Positions 22,644-31,509 of a DNA stretch of 64,000 nt are shown piece after piece. How positions within the stretch are numbered: position 1 is the stretch's first letter; every line of letters begins with the position of its first letter. The stretch comes from JAHEME01 sp034435035. GTDB lineage: Bacteria; Chloroflexota; Anaerolineae; Aggregatilineales; UBA3940. The notes beneath the pieces were generated by a model. The model had not been told where the DNA came from, did not search any database, and saw nothing but the letters and a program-made list of their open reading frames with translations. The translations under genes were made by a program, and so were the position numbers. The stretch lies in assembly GCA_034435035.1 (NCBI GenBank), contig DAOTXW010000023.1, forward strand, positions 124,001 through 188,000, written 5' to 3'.

Positions 22644-24350
22644 TCAGGTACGCCGCGTGGTTTCCATGCGCACCAGTTCACGCCTCAGCAGCTTACCGAC
22701 TGCCGTCCGGGGTATAGCAGTGACAAACTCGATCCGGGAGGGAATCTCATACGGTGCCAGGTAATCCCCGCAGAAGGCGATCAGATCCTCTTCGGTCAGC
22801 TGTCGGCCTGGCTTTACTACCACCCAAGCCTTTAGCATCTCCTGCCCGGCATATGTGGGATGAGGAACGCCTGCCACCCCTACCTCCGCTACAGCCTCGT
22901 GGCCTATCAGGACCTTCTCGATGTTGCTGGGATACACGTTGAAGCCCCCGATGATCACCATATCTTTCTTGCGATCGATAATGTAGAAATAGCCATCCTC
23001 ATCCATCCGCGCAATGTCCCCGGTATAAAGCCAACCATCGCGGATGGCATTTGCCGTCTCGGCGGGCATGTTATGATAGCCCGTCATCATGACCGGTCCT
23101 CGGATTATCAGCTCCCCGATCTCGCCCACCGGGACATCAACCCCCGGCTCGTCAAGTCGAACAATACGGCACTCGACATCGGGGAGAGGCAGCCCGATCG
23201 CCCCGGCCTTGTTCAGGCCATGAACCGGGTTGATATGCGTAGCGGTTGGAGTCTCGCTCATGCCATACCCCTCGACCAGTTTGCCCCCGGTCAATTCCTC
23301 GAAGCGGAGCTTCGTCTCCGGCGCCAGAGGCGCTGACCCGCTGATGCAGGCCCGGATTGAACTGAGATCATATAGACCGGCCGCCACACCCGGATGCTGA
23401 TTGATTGCGTTGTACATCGCCGGGACCCCGGCAAAGAGCGCTGGCCGGAAGGTGCTGATCGTCAGCAGAAGTTCGTCCAGGTCGCGTGCGTTGCGCACCA
23501 TCACCATTGCTGCGCCGGTCGCCACGGCATGGATCATCACAACAACCATCCCATATACGTGAAACAGTGGGATGGCTGCCAGCGTGCGTTCCGTCGAGGG
23601 ATCAGCCTGTCCCTTCAGCCAGTAGGTGAGCTGCACCGCATTGGCGACCAGCGCGCGATGTGGGCCACAGGCCGCCTTGGGAACTCCAGTGGTTCCGCCT
23701 GTGTACTGGAAGATGGCCGTGTCCACCGCCGGGTTGACTGTCACGGTGGGGCGGTCTGCCGCGGTATACCGCGACAGAATGTTCTGCAGCCAGAAATCGT
23801 CCGGCTGCAGATTCAGTTCGGGCTCCTCACGGCTGCTGCCAGCCGGCAGGTATTCCTCCAGCCGGGTCACGATCAGGCACTCTACCCCCGTCTGTGCTCG
23901 CACGGAGTTCAGGCCATCGTAGAAAGGTGCAAGCGTGATCACCACCTTCACAGCCCCGTCGTTCAGTTGTTCAGCCCAGCGAAGTGGCGGAAAGGTCGGG
24001 TTAAGGGCTACAACAACCGCGCCGGCTTTCAGCGCACCGAAGAATGCAACCACGAACTGGGAGCAGTTGGGCAGCACCAGCGCGACCCTGTCCCCCTTAC
24101 TGACACCCATCGCGGTAAGCGCGCCGGCGAGTCTGTCGCTCAGCTCCGCCAACTCCCGATAGGTCATCTCGTGAGCTGCCATTCCCTGGCCCGGGACTTT
24201 CAGTGGTGTGAGGCAAGCGGTATTATTCGGATGAGTTCTTGCGGTATTATCAAGCAGTTGGAAAAGCGGCACATCGGGATACGGCATCAACGATGCGGGG
24301 ATACCTGTATCATAATGATCCGTCCATGGTCTATCAGCATAGCTCACCAT
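22644..24350 (-). CDS. Long-chain fatty acid--CoA ligase / AMP-binding enzyme
   Basis: An adenylate-forming enzyme of 568 residues that activates a carboxylic acid as acyl-AMP, then acyl-CoA. Motifs include FQYTGGTTGVPKAA (phosphate loop), GYGMSETPTATHINP (A5), YTGDIARMDEDGYFYIIDR (A7) and the C-terminal RTAVGKLLRREL with the catalytic lysine. The overall pattern resembles FadD-type long-chain acyl-CoA synthetases, but chain-length preference cannot be judged. ATG 24350 follows GGAAGGA at 8 nt. It has its own promoter and is not clustered with beta-oxidation genes here. Confidence 0.93.
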   Translation of the reverse strand: MVSYADRPWTDHYDTGIPASLMPYPDVPLFQLLDNTARTHPNNTACLTPLKVPGQGMAAHEMTYRELAELSDRLAGALTAMGVSKGDRVALVLPNCSQFVVAFFGALKAGAVVVALNPTFPPLRWAEQLNDGAVKVVITLAPFYDGLNSVRAQTGVECLIVTRLEEYLPAGSSREEPELNLQPDDFWLQNILSRYTAADRPTVTVNPAVDTAIFQYTGGTTGVPKAACGPHRALVANAVQLTYWLKGQADPSTERTLAAIPLFHVYGMVVVMIHAVATGAAMVMVRNARDLDELLLTISTFRPALFAGVPAMYNAINQHPGVAAGLYDLSSIRACISGSAPLAPETKLRFEELTGGKLVEGYGMSETPTATHINPVHGLNKAGAIGLPLPDVECRIVRLDEPGVDVPVGEIGELIIRGPVMMTGYHNMPAETANAIRDGWLYTGDIARMDEDGYFYIIDRKKDMVIIGGFNVYPSNIEKVLIGHEAVAEVGVAGVPHPTYAGQEMLKAWVVVKPGRQLTEEDLIAFCGDYLAPYEIPSRIEFVTAIPRTAVGKLLRRELVRMETTRRT

Positions 24351-24398
24351 GCAGTCTGTCCTTCCAACCGGAACATGAGGCCTGAACGATGGGTAACG

Positions 24399-24428
24399 AG
24401 TATAAAGCCTTCCCTATCGTCAGGTCAA
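24399..24428 (-). promoter_or_regulatory. Promoter of the acyl-CoA ligase gene
   Basis: Minus-strand TTGACC (24428-24423), an 18-nt spacer and TATACT (24404-24399). The leader to the ATG is about 42 nt. Confidence 0.75.
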
Positions 24429-24517
24429 CGCCCCTCCGCCAGCGGTGAGGGGAAATCCGGCGGTATGGTGAGATAAATCAGGGCTGCCTTCTGCAGCCAA
24501 ACTGGAGCACAACGTCG

Positions 24518-25699
24518 ATGGAAGGCAAGCAAACTGCCCAGATGGTCGCCTGGCTGGATGAAGAACGCCGCAAGGATAAGGCGCTCATCACCAAGCTCGA
24601 AGAACGCGCTGCTTCTCAGGCAGCGTTGATAGAAGACCAGAGCCGGCGCCTCCATGCGCTGGAAGGCGATCTGGCTGCGCTGCGCAATACCGCCATCACC
24701 CCTACTACATTCGAGGATACCGTCGCTCGCATTCGGGCTGATCTGCTGACCGCCACCGAGCAGCTTAACTCTCGGCGCGAAGCGACCGATGCGGAGGTCA
24801 AGAAGCTGCGCGATATGGATCGGGATGCCCTGATGAAGGCCATTGAGGCGCTGCGCCAGGAAATGATCACGCGGTTGGAGCGCGAGCTCCAAATGCGCCG
24901 CGCAGAAGAGGAACGTCTGTCCCGCGTCGCCTCCGAGTTGCAGCTCTACGCCAATAACCTGACCAAGGGCCTGGAGGAATTTGAGCGGTCTCTGACCTTT
25001 CTTGAAGAGCAGCGCCGCCAGGACAGCCGACGAATTTCCGACATGAATGGCGAGATCATCGAACTCAGTAAGCGCATGGAAAGCCAGAAAGCCAAAGTCG
25101 AACTGCTGGAAGAATTGGCACGCCGCAACGAACGCACAATTGGTCAGGTCAGCAACGATCTGATCGATTTCAGGCAGCAGCGTCAGTCATGGGCCGAGCA
25201 GGAAGCGCTCGCCGCCGAGCAGCGCGAGCAGACTATGAACGAAATGCTGGGTCGTATGGATTCCTTTGCAGAGGAGATGGCCGCCTTTGCCAGGCAAGTG
25301 GCGGGCTGGGCAGACACCCACCACACCATGAAGAAACAGGTTGAAGACTTCGACCGGCTGGCCGATCGGATCGACCGACGCCTGAATGAAGTAGCCGAGG
25401 TACAGCGCCTTTCAGAAGAGCGCTTCCGCCAGGAGTGGGAAGAGTTCCTGCAGGATGATCAGAAGCGCTGGCGCCAGTTTACACTGACCAACGAGGAAGG
25501 CCGCCGGGAAGCTCAGAAAGCCACCGACGAACTTCAGACTCAGCTCTTAAACCTGGGTAACCAATACCAGCAGATGGCAGAAACGATCCGTAAGCTGCGC
25601 GGAGTCCAGCAGGATGCTCTGCGCAGCCTGCAGTCGATGGCGCAGACGCTCCGCGAGCAGTACGACGATGGGCTGACCCCGCTCCCACCCGCATCCTGA
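24518..25699 (+). CDS. Long coiled-coil protein of unknown function
   Basis: A 393-residue protein that is nearly all charged heptad repeat, with no signal peptide, membrane segment or enzymatic motif. Helices run through most of it (RRKDKALITKLEERAASQAALIEDQ, LLTATEQLNSRREATDAEVKKLRD, MESQKAKVELLEELARRNER), with a less regular region near AGWADTHHTMKKQ. It could be a structural or scaffold protein, cytoplasmic by default. GGAG lies 10 nt before the ATG. It ends 10 nt before selB, so the two genes are probably co-transcribed, but no functional link is evident. Confidence 0.85.
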   Translation: MEGKQTAQMVAWLDEERRKDKALITKLEERAASQAALIEDQSRRLHALEGDLAALRNTAITPTTFEDTVARIRADLLTATEQLNSRREATDAEVKKLRDMDRDALMKAIEALRQEMITRLERELQMRRAEEERLSRVASELQLYANNLTKGLEEFERSLTFLEEQRRQDSRRISDMNGEIIELSKRMESQKAKVELLEELARRNERTIGQVSNDLIDFRQQRQSWAEQEALAAEQREQTMNEMLGRMDSFAEEMAAFARQVAGWADTHHTMKKQVEDFDRLADRIDRRLNEVAEVQRLSEERFRQEWEEFLQDDQKRWRQFTLTNEEGRREAQKATDELQTQLLNLGNQYQQMAETIRKLRGVQQDALRSLQSMAQTLREQYDDGLTPLPPAS

Positions 25700-25709
25700 G
25701 GGGGAATAC

Positions 25710-27593
25710 ATGCCGTTTGTGATCGGGACAGCCGGCCACGTGGATCACGGCAAATCGTCTCTGGTACAGGCCCTCACAGGCATCGACCCGGACCGCCTGG
25801 CCGAAGAAAAAGCCCGTGAAATGACCATTGACCTGGGCTTTGCTTGGCTCACACTGCCGGGCGGGGGAGCTGTGGGGATCATCGATGTTCCCGGGCACCG
25901 GGACTTTATCGAGAACATGCTTGCCGGTGTAGGGGGAATCGACCTTGCACTGTTTGTCGTGGCGGCCGACGAAGGTATCATGCCGCAGACCCGGGAGCAT
26001 CTGGCGATCCTCGATCTGCTGGAGGTTCAAAGCGGTGTAGTCGCCCTGACCAAGATCGACCTGGCGACCGATCCCGAATGGCTCGATCTGGTCATGCTTG
26101 ACCTGGAACGTGCTTTTCATGGCACGTTTCTGGAAAAGGCTCCGATCGTGCAGGTTTCAGCGCGTACGGGTAGCGGCCTTCCGGTATTGATCGCCGCGCT
26201 GGAGGGCGCACTGGCAGGATGCACGCCGCGCCCTGACCGGGGCCGGCCTCGGCTGCCGATTGACAGGGTGTTCACCATCAGTGGCTTTGGCACGGTTGTC
26301 ACTGGAACGCTCACCCATGGCAGTCTTCAGGTAGGCGATGAAGTAGAGATACAACCAGGAGGCCGACGCGCCCGTATCCGCGGCCTTCAGAATCACCGTG
26401 AATCAGTTGCTAACCTGCCGCCGGGCAGCCGGGCAGCGGTGAATCTGAGCGGCATCACCACGGCGGATATCCGCCGTGGTGATGTGCTTGCAGCACCGGG
26501 CATCCTCCGGGCTTCTGCACTCGTCGATGTATACTTTCGCCATCTGCCAGATACTGGCCGGCCCCTGCGACATAACAGCACGGTCAAGCTGTTCAGCGGC
26601 GCGGCGGAAGTGGGCGCTACCGTCCGCCTGCTGGGACATGAAGAACTTCTTCCCGGAGAGCACGGCTGGCTTCAGCTGCGGCTGGCACAGCCCCTGGCTC
26701 TGGATCGCGGCGATCGGTTCATCCTGCGATATCCATCGCCGGCACAGACCCTCGGCGGCGGGCTTGTCCTGGACCCACACCCGGCGCATCGCTGGCGCCG
26801 TTTCAGACCGGATGTCATGGAACGGCTCCGAACCCTTCTGGAAGGCACTCCTGAAGACAGGCTTCTCCAGGCCCTTGAAGCCCAACCGGCCATGACACAG
26901 GAGCAGCTCGCGGCCGCCGCCGGCCTGGATGCCTCTTCATTCCAGGAAGCGATTCACCTGCTCGACACTCGCCATGAAGTTGTGCGCCTATCCGAAGGCT
27001 GGCTGATGTCACGCAGTGTATGGAACCGCCTCACCGACCGCATCCGCCGCGAGTTGGCCGAGTTCCACGCCCGCTACCCGCTCAGACAGGGGATGCCCCG
27101 CGAAGCTCTGCGCAGCCGCACCGACCTGGAAGCCCGTCTGTTCAACCGGGTAATCGATTTCGCTGCCCGGGATGGGCTGATCGAGTCTTCCGGGCTCCTG
27201 GTGAGGCTGCCGGGGTACCGGGTTGTCCTCTCCCCGGATCAGCATGCAGCCGTCAACGCGCTGCTGGCAGCCTTCCGCCGCAATCCGGCGCTGCCTCCCA
27301 GCGTCAAGGAATCGGCTGGTATAGTGGGCGAAGAAGTTCTGCAGGCATTGCTGGATCAGGCCGAGCTGATCCAGATTGGCCCGGATGTGCTGCTGCTGGC
27401 AGAAACCTACCGGGAATGGCTGGCAGGTATCGAAGCATTTATCCGCCGCGAGGGATCAATCACGGTGGCACAGGCCCGGGATCTTTTGGGCACTTCCCGC
27501 AAATATTCGCTGGCACTGCTGGAACACCTTGATGCCAGCGGCTTCACCCGTCGCGACGGCGATACACGCACCCTCAAACGACGCGAGCCTTAA
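25710..27593 (+). CDS. selB: Selenocysteine-specific translation elongation factor
   Basis: SelB delivers Sec-tRNA to UGA codons marked by a SECIS element. The 627-residue product has G1 GHVDHGKS at 9-16, G3 DVPGH at 59-63 and G4 TKID, then EF-Tu-like domains 2 and 3. The C-terminal region (about 375-627) consists of winged-helix repeats (ALEAQPAMTQEQLAAAAGLD, FIRREGSITVAQARDLLGTSRKYS) that bind SECIS RNA. AGGGGGA precedes the ATG. No selA, selC, selD or clear selenoprotein gene is in the window, so the rest of the pathway must lie elsewhere. The coding region contains a 32-bp perfect palindrome. Confidence 0.96.
   Translation: MPFVIGTAGHVDHGKSSLVQALTGIDPDRLAEEKAREMTIDLGFAWLTLPGGGAVGIIDVPGHRDFIENMLAGVGGIDLALFVVAADEGIMPQTREHLAILDLLEVQSGVVALTKIDLATDPEWLDLVMLDLERAFHGTFLEKAPIVQVSARTGSGLPVLIAALEGALAGCTPRPDRGRPRLPIDRVFTISGFGTVVTGTLTHGSLQVGDEVEIQPGGRRARIRGLQNHRESVANLPPGSRAAVNLSGITTADIRRGDVLAAPGILRASALVDVYFRHLPDTGRPLRHNSTVKLFSGAAEVGATVRLLGHEELLPGEHGWLQLRLAQPLALDRGDRFILRYPSPAQTLGGGLVLDPHPAHRWRRFRPDVMERLRTLLEGTPEDRLLQALEAQPAMTQEQLAAAAGLDASSFQEAIHLLDTRHEVVRLSEGWLMSRSVWNRLTDRIRRELAEFHARYPLRQGMPREALRSRTDLEARLFNRVIDFAARDGLIESSGLLVRLPGYRVVLSPDQHAAVNALLAAFRRNPALPPSVKESAGIVGEEVLQALLDQAELIQIGPDVLLLAETYREWLAGIEAFIRREGSITVAQARDLLGTSRKYSLALLEHLDASGFTRRDGDTRTLKRREP
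26453..26484. repeat. 32-bp perfect palindrome inside selB
   Basis: CATCACCACGGCGGAT is followed directly by its exact reverse complement, with no spacer. It encodes residues around 249-258 (GITTADIRRGD), a conserved translation-factor segment, so selection on protein explains part but not all of the symmetry. Confidence 0.9.
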
Positions 27594-27618
27594 GAAGGGC
27601 CGCGGACCGGAAAAGCAT

Positions 27619-27648
27619 GCAGGCCCTTTCCATTAAGGAAGGGCCTGC
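27619..27648. terminator. Bidirectional terminator between selB and groEL
   Basis: GCAGGCCCTTTCC and GGAAGGGCCTGC form an 11-12-bp stem with one bulged T and a 5-nt loop. On the minus strand it is followed by ATGCTTTTCC, giving a T-run for groEL. Confidence 0.8.
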
Positions 27649-27674
27649 ACATATCAGGTGCCTGATGATGCTGT

Positions 27675-29303
27675 CTAATACTCCGGCATGGGCGGAGCAG
27701 CAGCTTTCTCCTCCTGCGGAATATCGGCGATCAACGCCTCAGTAGTCAGGATCATCCCGGCGATGCTGGTCGCATTTTCCAGGGCGCCTCGCGTCACTTT
27801 GGCCGGATCGAGGATGCCCTGCTTGATCATGTCACAGAACTCCCCGGACATCACATCGTACCCGATGTTTGGGTTCTTCCGCTCCTTCTGGTAGCGGCGA
27901 ACGGTATCGATGATGACGGCCCCATCCTGGCCGGCGTTAGCGGCAATCTTGCGGATGGGCGCCTCGAGCGCAGTGCGCACGATCGAGACCCCGGTCTGCG
28001 CATCGGGATCGTCCAGTTTGACATCATCCAGCACGGGCAGGACATTGACCAGGGCCACCCCGCCACCCGGCAGGATACCTTCTTCGACCGAGGCCCGCGC
28101 CGCGCGCAGCGCATCCTCCACGCGATGCTTCTTCTCCTTGAGCTCCACTTCAGTGGCTGCTCCCACTTTGATCACGGCGACGCCACCCGCCAGTTTAGCC
28201 TGCCGCTCCTGCAGTTTCTCGCGATCGTAGTCCGACGTACTGGCCTCGATCGCGATGCGGATCTCCTCGATCCGCCCCTTGATCCGGCTCTCTTCGCCGG
28301 CGCCGCCGACAATAACTGTATCATCTTTAGTGGAGACGATCTTCTCGGCCCGTCCGAGATCGTCCAGAGTGGCGCTTTCCAGCTTGCGCCCGAGTTCCTC
28401 GGTGATGACGGTGCCACCGGTCAGGATAGCGATATCCTCGAGCATCGCCTTACGGCGGTCGCCGAAGCCGGGCGCTTTCACAGCCAGCACGTTCAGCATC
28501 CCGCGCAACTTATTCAGCACGAGAGTTGCCAGCGCTTCGCCGTCTACATCCTCGGCAATGATTACCAGCTCGCGCTTGCCGCGGTTGAGGATCTTCTCCA
28601 GGATCGGCATCAGATCAGCGGCTGCGCTGATCTTCTTATCATAGATGAGGATGTACGGCTCCTGGATCACCGCCTCCATGGTCTCCGGGCTGGTGATAAA
28701 GTATGCACTGATATAACCACGGTCGAACTGCATGCCCTCGACATACTCGGTCTCAAAGGCCAGCCCGCGCCCTTCCTCAACCGTGATCACCCCGTCCTTA
28801 CCAACCTTCCACATCACCTCGGCAATCAGCTCGCCAATCTCGCGATCCTGCGCTGAGATGCTGGCCACGCTGGCGATCTCCTCCTGCGTGTCGATCTCGA
28901 CCGCCATGCCGCGCAGCGCTTCGGACACCTTCTTTGTGCCGAACTCAATGCCGCGCTTCAGGAGCATCGGGTTGGCGCCGGCCGCCACGTTCTTCAGCCC
29001 GGCGTTGACCATTGTCTGCGCCAGCAGGATACTGGTGGTCGTGCCATCGCCGGCAATATCATCGGTCTTGGTCGCTGCCTCTTTCAAAAGCTGAGCGCCC
29101 ATGTTCTCATACGGATCTTCCAGTTCAATATCCTTGGCAACGGTGACGCCGTCATGGGTCACCGTCGGGGCGCCGAACTTCTTATCAAGAGCTACGTTGC
29201 GCCCCTTGGGGCCGAGGGTGGTCGTGACCGCATCCGCCAGGGCATCAACGCCGCGCTTCAGGCGGCGGCGGGCCTCTTCTGAGAAAGCCAACTGCTTGGG
29301 CAT
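27675..29303 (-). CDS. groL: Chaperonin GroEL (Cpn60)
   Basis: The large subunit of the barrel chaperonin that refolds proteins with GroES. The 542-residue product shows the hallmark LGPKGRNVALDKKFGAPT, AGDGTTTSILLAQ, a full apical domain and GGGVALVNVLPVL. The usual Gly-Gly-Met-rich C-terminal tail is absent; the protein ends KAAAPPMPEY, which may alter folding-chamber behaviour. GGAGG stands 9 nt before the ATG. It is 50 nt downstream of groES in the standard groES-groEL operon and is therefore under the CIRCE-controlled promoter. Confidence 0.98.
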   Translation of the reverse strand: MPKQLAFSEEARRRLKRGVDALADAVTTTLGPKGRNVALDKKFGAPTVTHDGVTVAKDIELEDPYENMGAQLLKEAATKTDDIAGDGTTTSILLAQTMVNAGLKNVAAGANPMLLKRGIEFGTKKVSEALRGMAVEIDTQEEIASVASISAQDREIGELIAEVMWKVGKDGVITVEEGRGLAFETEYVEGMQFDRGYISAYFITSPETMEAVIQEPYILIYDKKISAAADLMPILEKILNRGKRELVIIAEDVDGEALATLVLNKLRGMLNVLAVKAPGFGDRRKAMLEDIAILTGGTVITEELGRKLESATLDDLGRAEKIVSTKDDTVIVGGAGEESRIKGRIEEIRIAIEASTSDYDREKLQERQAKLAGGVAVIKVGAATEVELKEKKHRVEDALRAARASVEEGILPGGGVALVNVLPVLDDVKLDDPDAQTGVSIVRTALEAPIRKIAANAGQDGAVIIDTVRRYQKERKNPNIGYDVMSGEFCDMIKQGILDPAKVTRGALENATSIAGMILTTEALIADIPQEEKAAAPPMPEY

Positions 29304-29353
29304 CGGGTTATTCCTCCGGGTTAGGTACTGAAGGGGGTAGGGGATCCAGTCGC

Positions 29354-29647
29354 TTACTCGACAATAGCCAGGACATCGGTCTCTTTCAGGATGAGCAGCT
29401 TCTTCCCATCAATCTTGACCTCCGTACCTGCATATTTGGCGTACAGAACGGTCTGGCCCGCCTCGACATCCATGGCGATCCGCACCCCGGATTCGTCACG
29501 GCGGCCAGCGCCAACAGCCAGCACTTTGCCTTGCTGCGGCTTCTCCTTCGCCGTTTCAGGGATATAGAGGCCCGCATCGGTGCGCTCTTCACGCTCCATG
29601 GGCTCAATCACCACGCGGTCAGCCAGCGGTCGCAACTTGAGTGTCAT
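29354..29647 (-). CDS. groS: Co-chaperonin GroES (Cpn10)
   Basis: The 97-residue lid of the chaperonin, matching the family along its length: LKLRPLADRVVIEPMEREE, the mobile-loop region DAGLYIPETAKEKPQQG, and GQTVLYAKYAGTEVKIDGK near the end. An upstream in-frame ATG at 29656 abuts AGGAGG with no spacing, whereas ATG 29647 lies 9 nt after it, so the latter is the likely start (MTLKLRPL). It is first in the operon, with two CIRCE-like operators upstream. Confidence 0.97.
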   Translation of the reverse strand: MTLKLRPLADRVVIEPMEREERTDAGLYIPETAKEKPQQGKVLAVGAGRRDESGVRIAMDVEAGQTVLYAKYAGTEVKIDGKKLLILKETDVLAIVE

Positions 29648-29701
29648 TTCCAGCATCCTCCTGAGTGATTCGCGCTACAGCTTTGGGGTTCCGACAAGAG
29701 T

Positions 29702-29728
29702 CTAGCACTCGTCGGCGCAGAGTGCTAA
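29702..29728 (-). promoter_or_regulatory. CIRCE operator (HrcA-binding) in the groES leader
   Basis: CTAGCACTC-N9-GAGTGCTAA matches the CIRCE consensus at 17 of 18 positions. It sits just downstream of the -10, so bound HrcA would block transcription and the RNA hairpin may also affect stability. Confidence 0.93.
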
Positions 29729-29738
29729 TTCTGCCCGT

Positions 29739-29766
29739 AGTATAGCACGCAGCTTAGCAAAGTCAA
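29739..29766 (-). promoter_or_regulatory. groES-groEL promoter
   Basis: Minus-strand TTGACT (29766-29761), a 16-nt spacer and TATACT (29744-29739) preceded by TGC. Flanked on both sides by CIRCE-like repeats. Confidence 0.85.
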
Positions 29767-29780
29767 GAAACGAGTGCTAA
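29754..29780 (-). promoter_or_regulatory. Second, degenerate CIRCE-like operator overlapping the -35
   Basis: TTAGCAAAG-N9-GAGTGCTAA: one half is perfect, the other keeps 6 of 9 positions, and the 9-nt spacer is kept. It overlaps the -35 box of the groES promoter. Confidence 0.7.
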
Positions 29781-29822
29781 TCGTGTGGCTGTGAGGGGCA
29801 GCAGCGACACATCAAGGGGTGG

Positions 29823-31475
29823 CTATTCCGGCTCATCCTCTGCCGAGCCCGCCAGTTCGTCGGCATCCTCCCCGGGCGCGTCACCCAGATCAGCCGGCGC
29901 GGCCGGGGATGCAAAACCCGGGGATCCAAACAGAGTGGGGATTGCGGGCACCGATCGTGCGTCACCGGCGCTACCACTTAGATCGGGGGCAGCCGTCTCG
30001 TCTGCCAGATCGCTGTCGGGGATGGTTTCAAGGACAGCCAGGAGATCCCGCGCGCGGTCGAGGTAGGCCGCCCCCAGTTCCTCGAAGACATCAGCAGCCC
30101 GCTGACCATAGTCCCAGGCAGACTCGTAGTCCCCTGTCAGAAGGTACAGATTCCCCAGATTGAGCCACGCGACCCCGCGCGCAAAAGGATCTTCCCCTGC
30201 CTCAAGTATGGCTGCGGCCTTCGTCATCAGCTTCTCAGCGCGTACGGTTTCTCCCTGACGCCGGAGCAGCCCTGCCTGCTGAACCCAGATCGCAGCTACC
30301 GCCCGATCGTCGCCCAGCACATCCAGCAGCCGGGCCGCCTGCGAATAGTCCAGATCCGCCTGTGTCCAGCGCCCGGCATCTTCGTGCAGGGTTCCACGCA
30401 GCGCCAGGCACAGGGCTTCCAGATGGGTCTGCTGCAACCGGCGCGCTTCCCCGATCGCCTGTTCCACGGCCCGCCCGGCCTCATCCTGCTGGCCCAGATT
30501 CCGATGCGCCAGCGCAAGGTTATAGAGGCTGCGGATCCGGTCCTCTGCACTTTCGGCACGGCCCTCAAACGTACGCATGCCGCGCCGATAGGCCTGAATA
30601 GCATTCTGATAATGCCCGCGCATCATCTCCAGGTTTGCGATATTGTTGATCGCCCGTGCCTGGCCCTGCTCATCCCCCTGCTGCAGGAAAGCGGAGCGGC
30701 TGTCCTCATAGGCCCGTCGCGCCTCATCCCATTCACCGCGCCTGGCCAGCCAGTGACCGAGCAGCAGCAGGCGCTCAGCGGCGCCCTGCGGACTTCCCCG
30801 GCGCTTGCCAATATCCGCCCACCGACGGTACGCCTGGCGGGTAGTCGCTGTATCCCCTGCCGTCTGGGCGATCGCGGCTTCCAGCGCCGCGGCCTCTTCC
30901 AGATCGGGGTCCAGCGAGAGCGCTGACGTGACCGCAGCCAGCGCCAGCTCGTTCTGGGCGCGCGCCCAGGCGGCGTAGGCCCGGGCCAGTTGCCTCACCG
31001 TCTCGAAGCCCACCGGCATCCGCACCGAACCAACCTTCTGGCGTACAGCTTCATCAATCGGCTGGCCCAGCTGCTCCAGCAGCGCCAGGCCTGCCCGCGT
31101 CATGAACACAGGGAACGACGAGAGCGGCGCCGACATTTCCAGCGGTATCAGCGGGGCCTGCGGCGCATCCACCAGGAGGGATAGGCCCAGCATCCTGTCC
31201 TCATCCAGCACAAAGCGGCCGTGGATTACTGCGTCCACGCGCAGGTCGCGCCGCAGCTTTTCAAGCTTCGGCGCCTCCAAAGGCAGCGCATGGGAACCTG
31301 AAGTCAGCCAACCCACCACCGAATTGTAATCCATCACAGGCCGGCCCGCGCCGGCCAGAAGGTCGCCCAGCAGACGGGCCAGGAGCGCCCCCAGCCAACG
31401 CATCTCGTCGGTCTGCTGGTTTCCCACCAGCGGAAGCACAGCCGCTGCCGGCTGAACAGGCAATGTAGTGCTCAA
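29823..31475 (-). CDS. TPR-repeat protein of unknown function
   Basis: The 550-residue product has an N-terminal domain (about 1-130) with a pattern like the adenylate-cyclase-linked TolB/FlgO-type segment (AAVLPLVGNQQTDEMRWLGALLARLL ... VDAVIHGRFVL). A long array of tetratricopeptide-type helices follows (about 155-470), for example ARAINNIANLEMMRGHYQNAIQAYRR and GVAWLNLGNLYLLTGDYESAWDYG. The C-terminal 75 residues are acidic and disordered. The start is TTG, supported by AGGAAGG 7 nt upstream. It is a probable protein-interaction scaffold, cytoplasmic since no signal or membrane helix is seen. Last gene of the dnaE-pfkA-pfp-sbcC run, 34 nt after sbcC. Confidence 0.85.
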   Translation of the reverse strand: MSTTLPVQPAAAVLPLVGNQQTDEMRWLGALLARLLGDLLAGAGRPVMDYNSVVGWLTSGSHALPLEAPKLEKLRRDLRVDAVIHGRFVLDEDRMLGLSLLVDAPQAPLIPLEMSAPLSSFPVFMTRAGLALLEQLGQPIDEAVRQKVGSVRMPVGFETVRQLARAYAAWARAQNELALAAVTSALSLDPDLEEAAALEAAIAQTAGDTATTRQAYRRWADIGKRRGSPQGAAERLLLLGHWLARRGEWDEARRAYEDSRSAFLQQGDEQGQARAINNIANLEMMRGHYQNAIQAYRRGMRTFEGRAESAEDRIRSLYNLALAHRNLGQQDEAGRAVEQAIGEARRLQQTHLEALCLALRGTLHEDAGRWTQADLDYSQAARLLDVLGDDRAVAAIWVQQAGLLRRQGETVRAEKLMTKAAAILEAGEDPFARGVAWLNLGNLYLLTGDYESAWDYGQRAADVFEELGAAYLDRARDLLAVLETIPDSDLADETAAPDLSGSAGDARSVPAIPTLFGSPGFASPAAPADLGDAPGEDADELAGSAEDEPE

Positions 31476-31509
31476 GAGATTACCTTCCTGTGCAGCTTCC
31501 GGATGGCTG

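Noticed and set aside
23394..24476. 360-residue open frame antisense to the acyl-CoA ligase
   Set aside because: No domain pattern, and the real gene on the other strand has all its motifs, promoter and Shine-Dalgarno.
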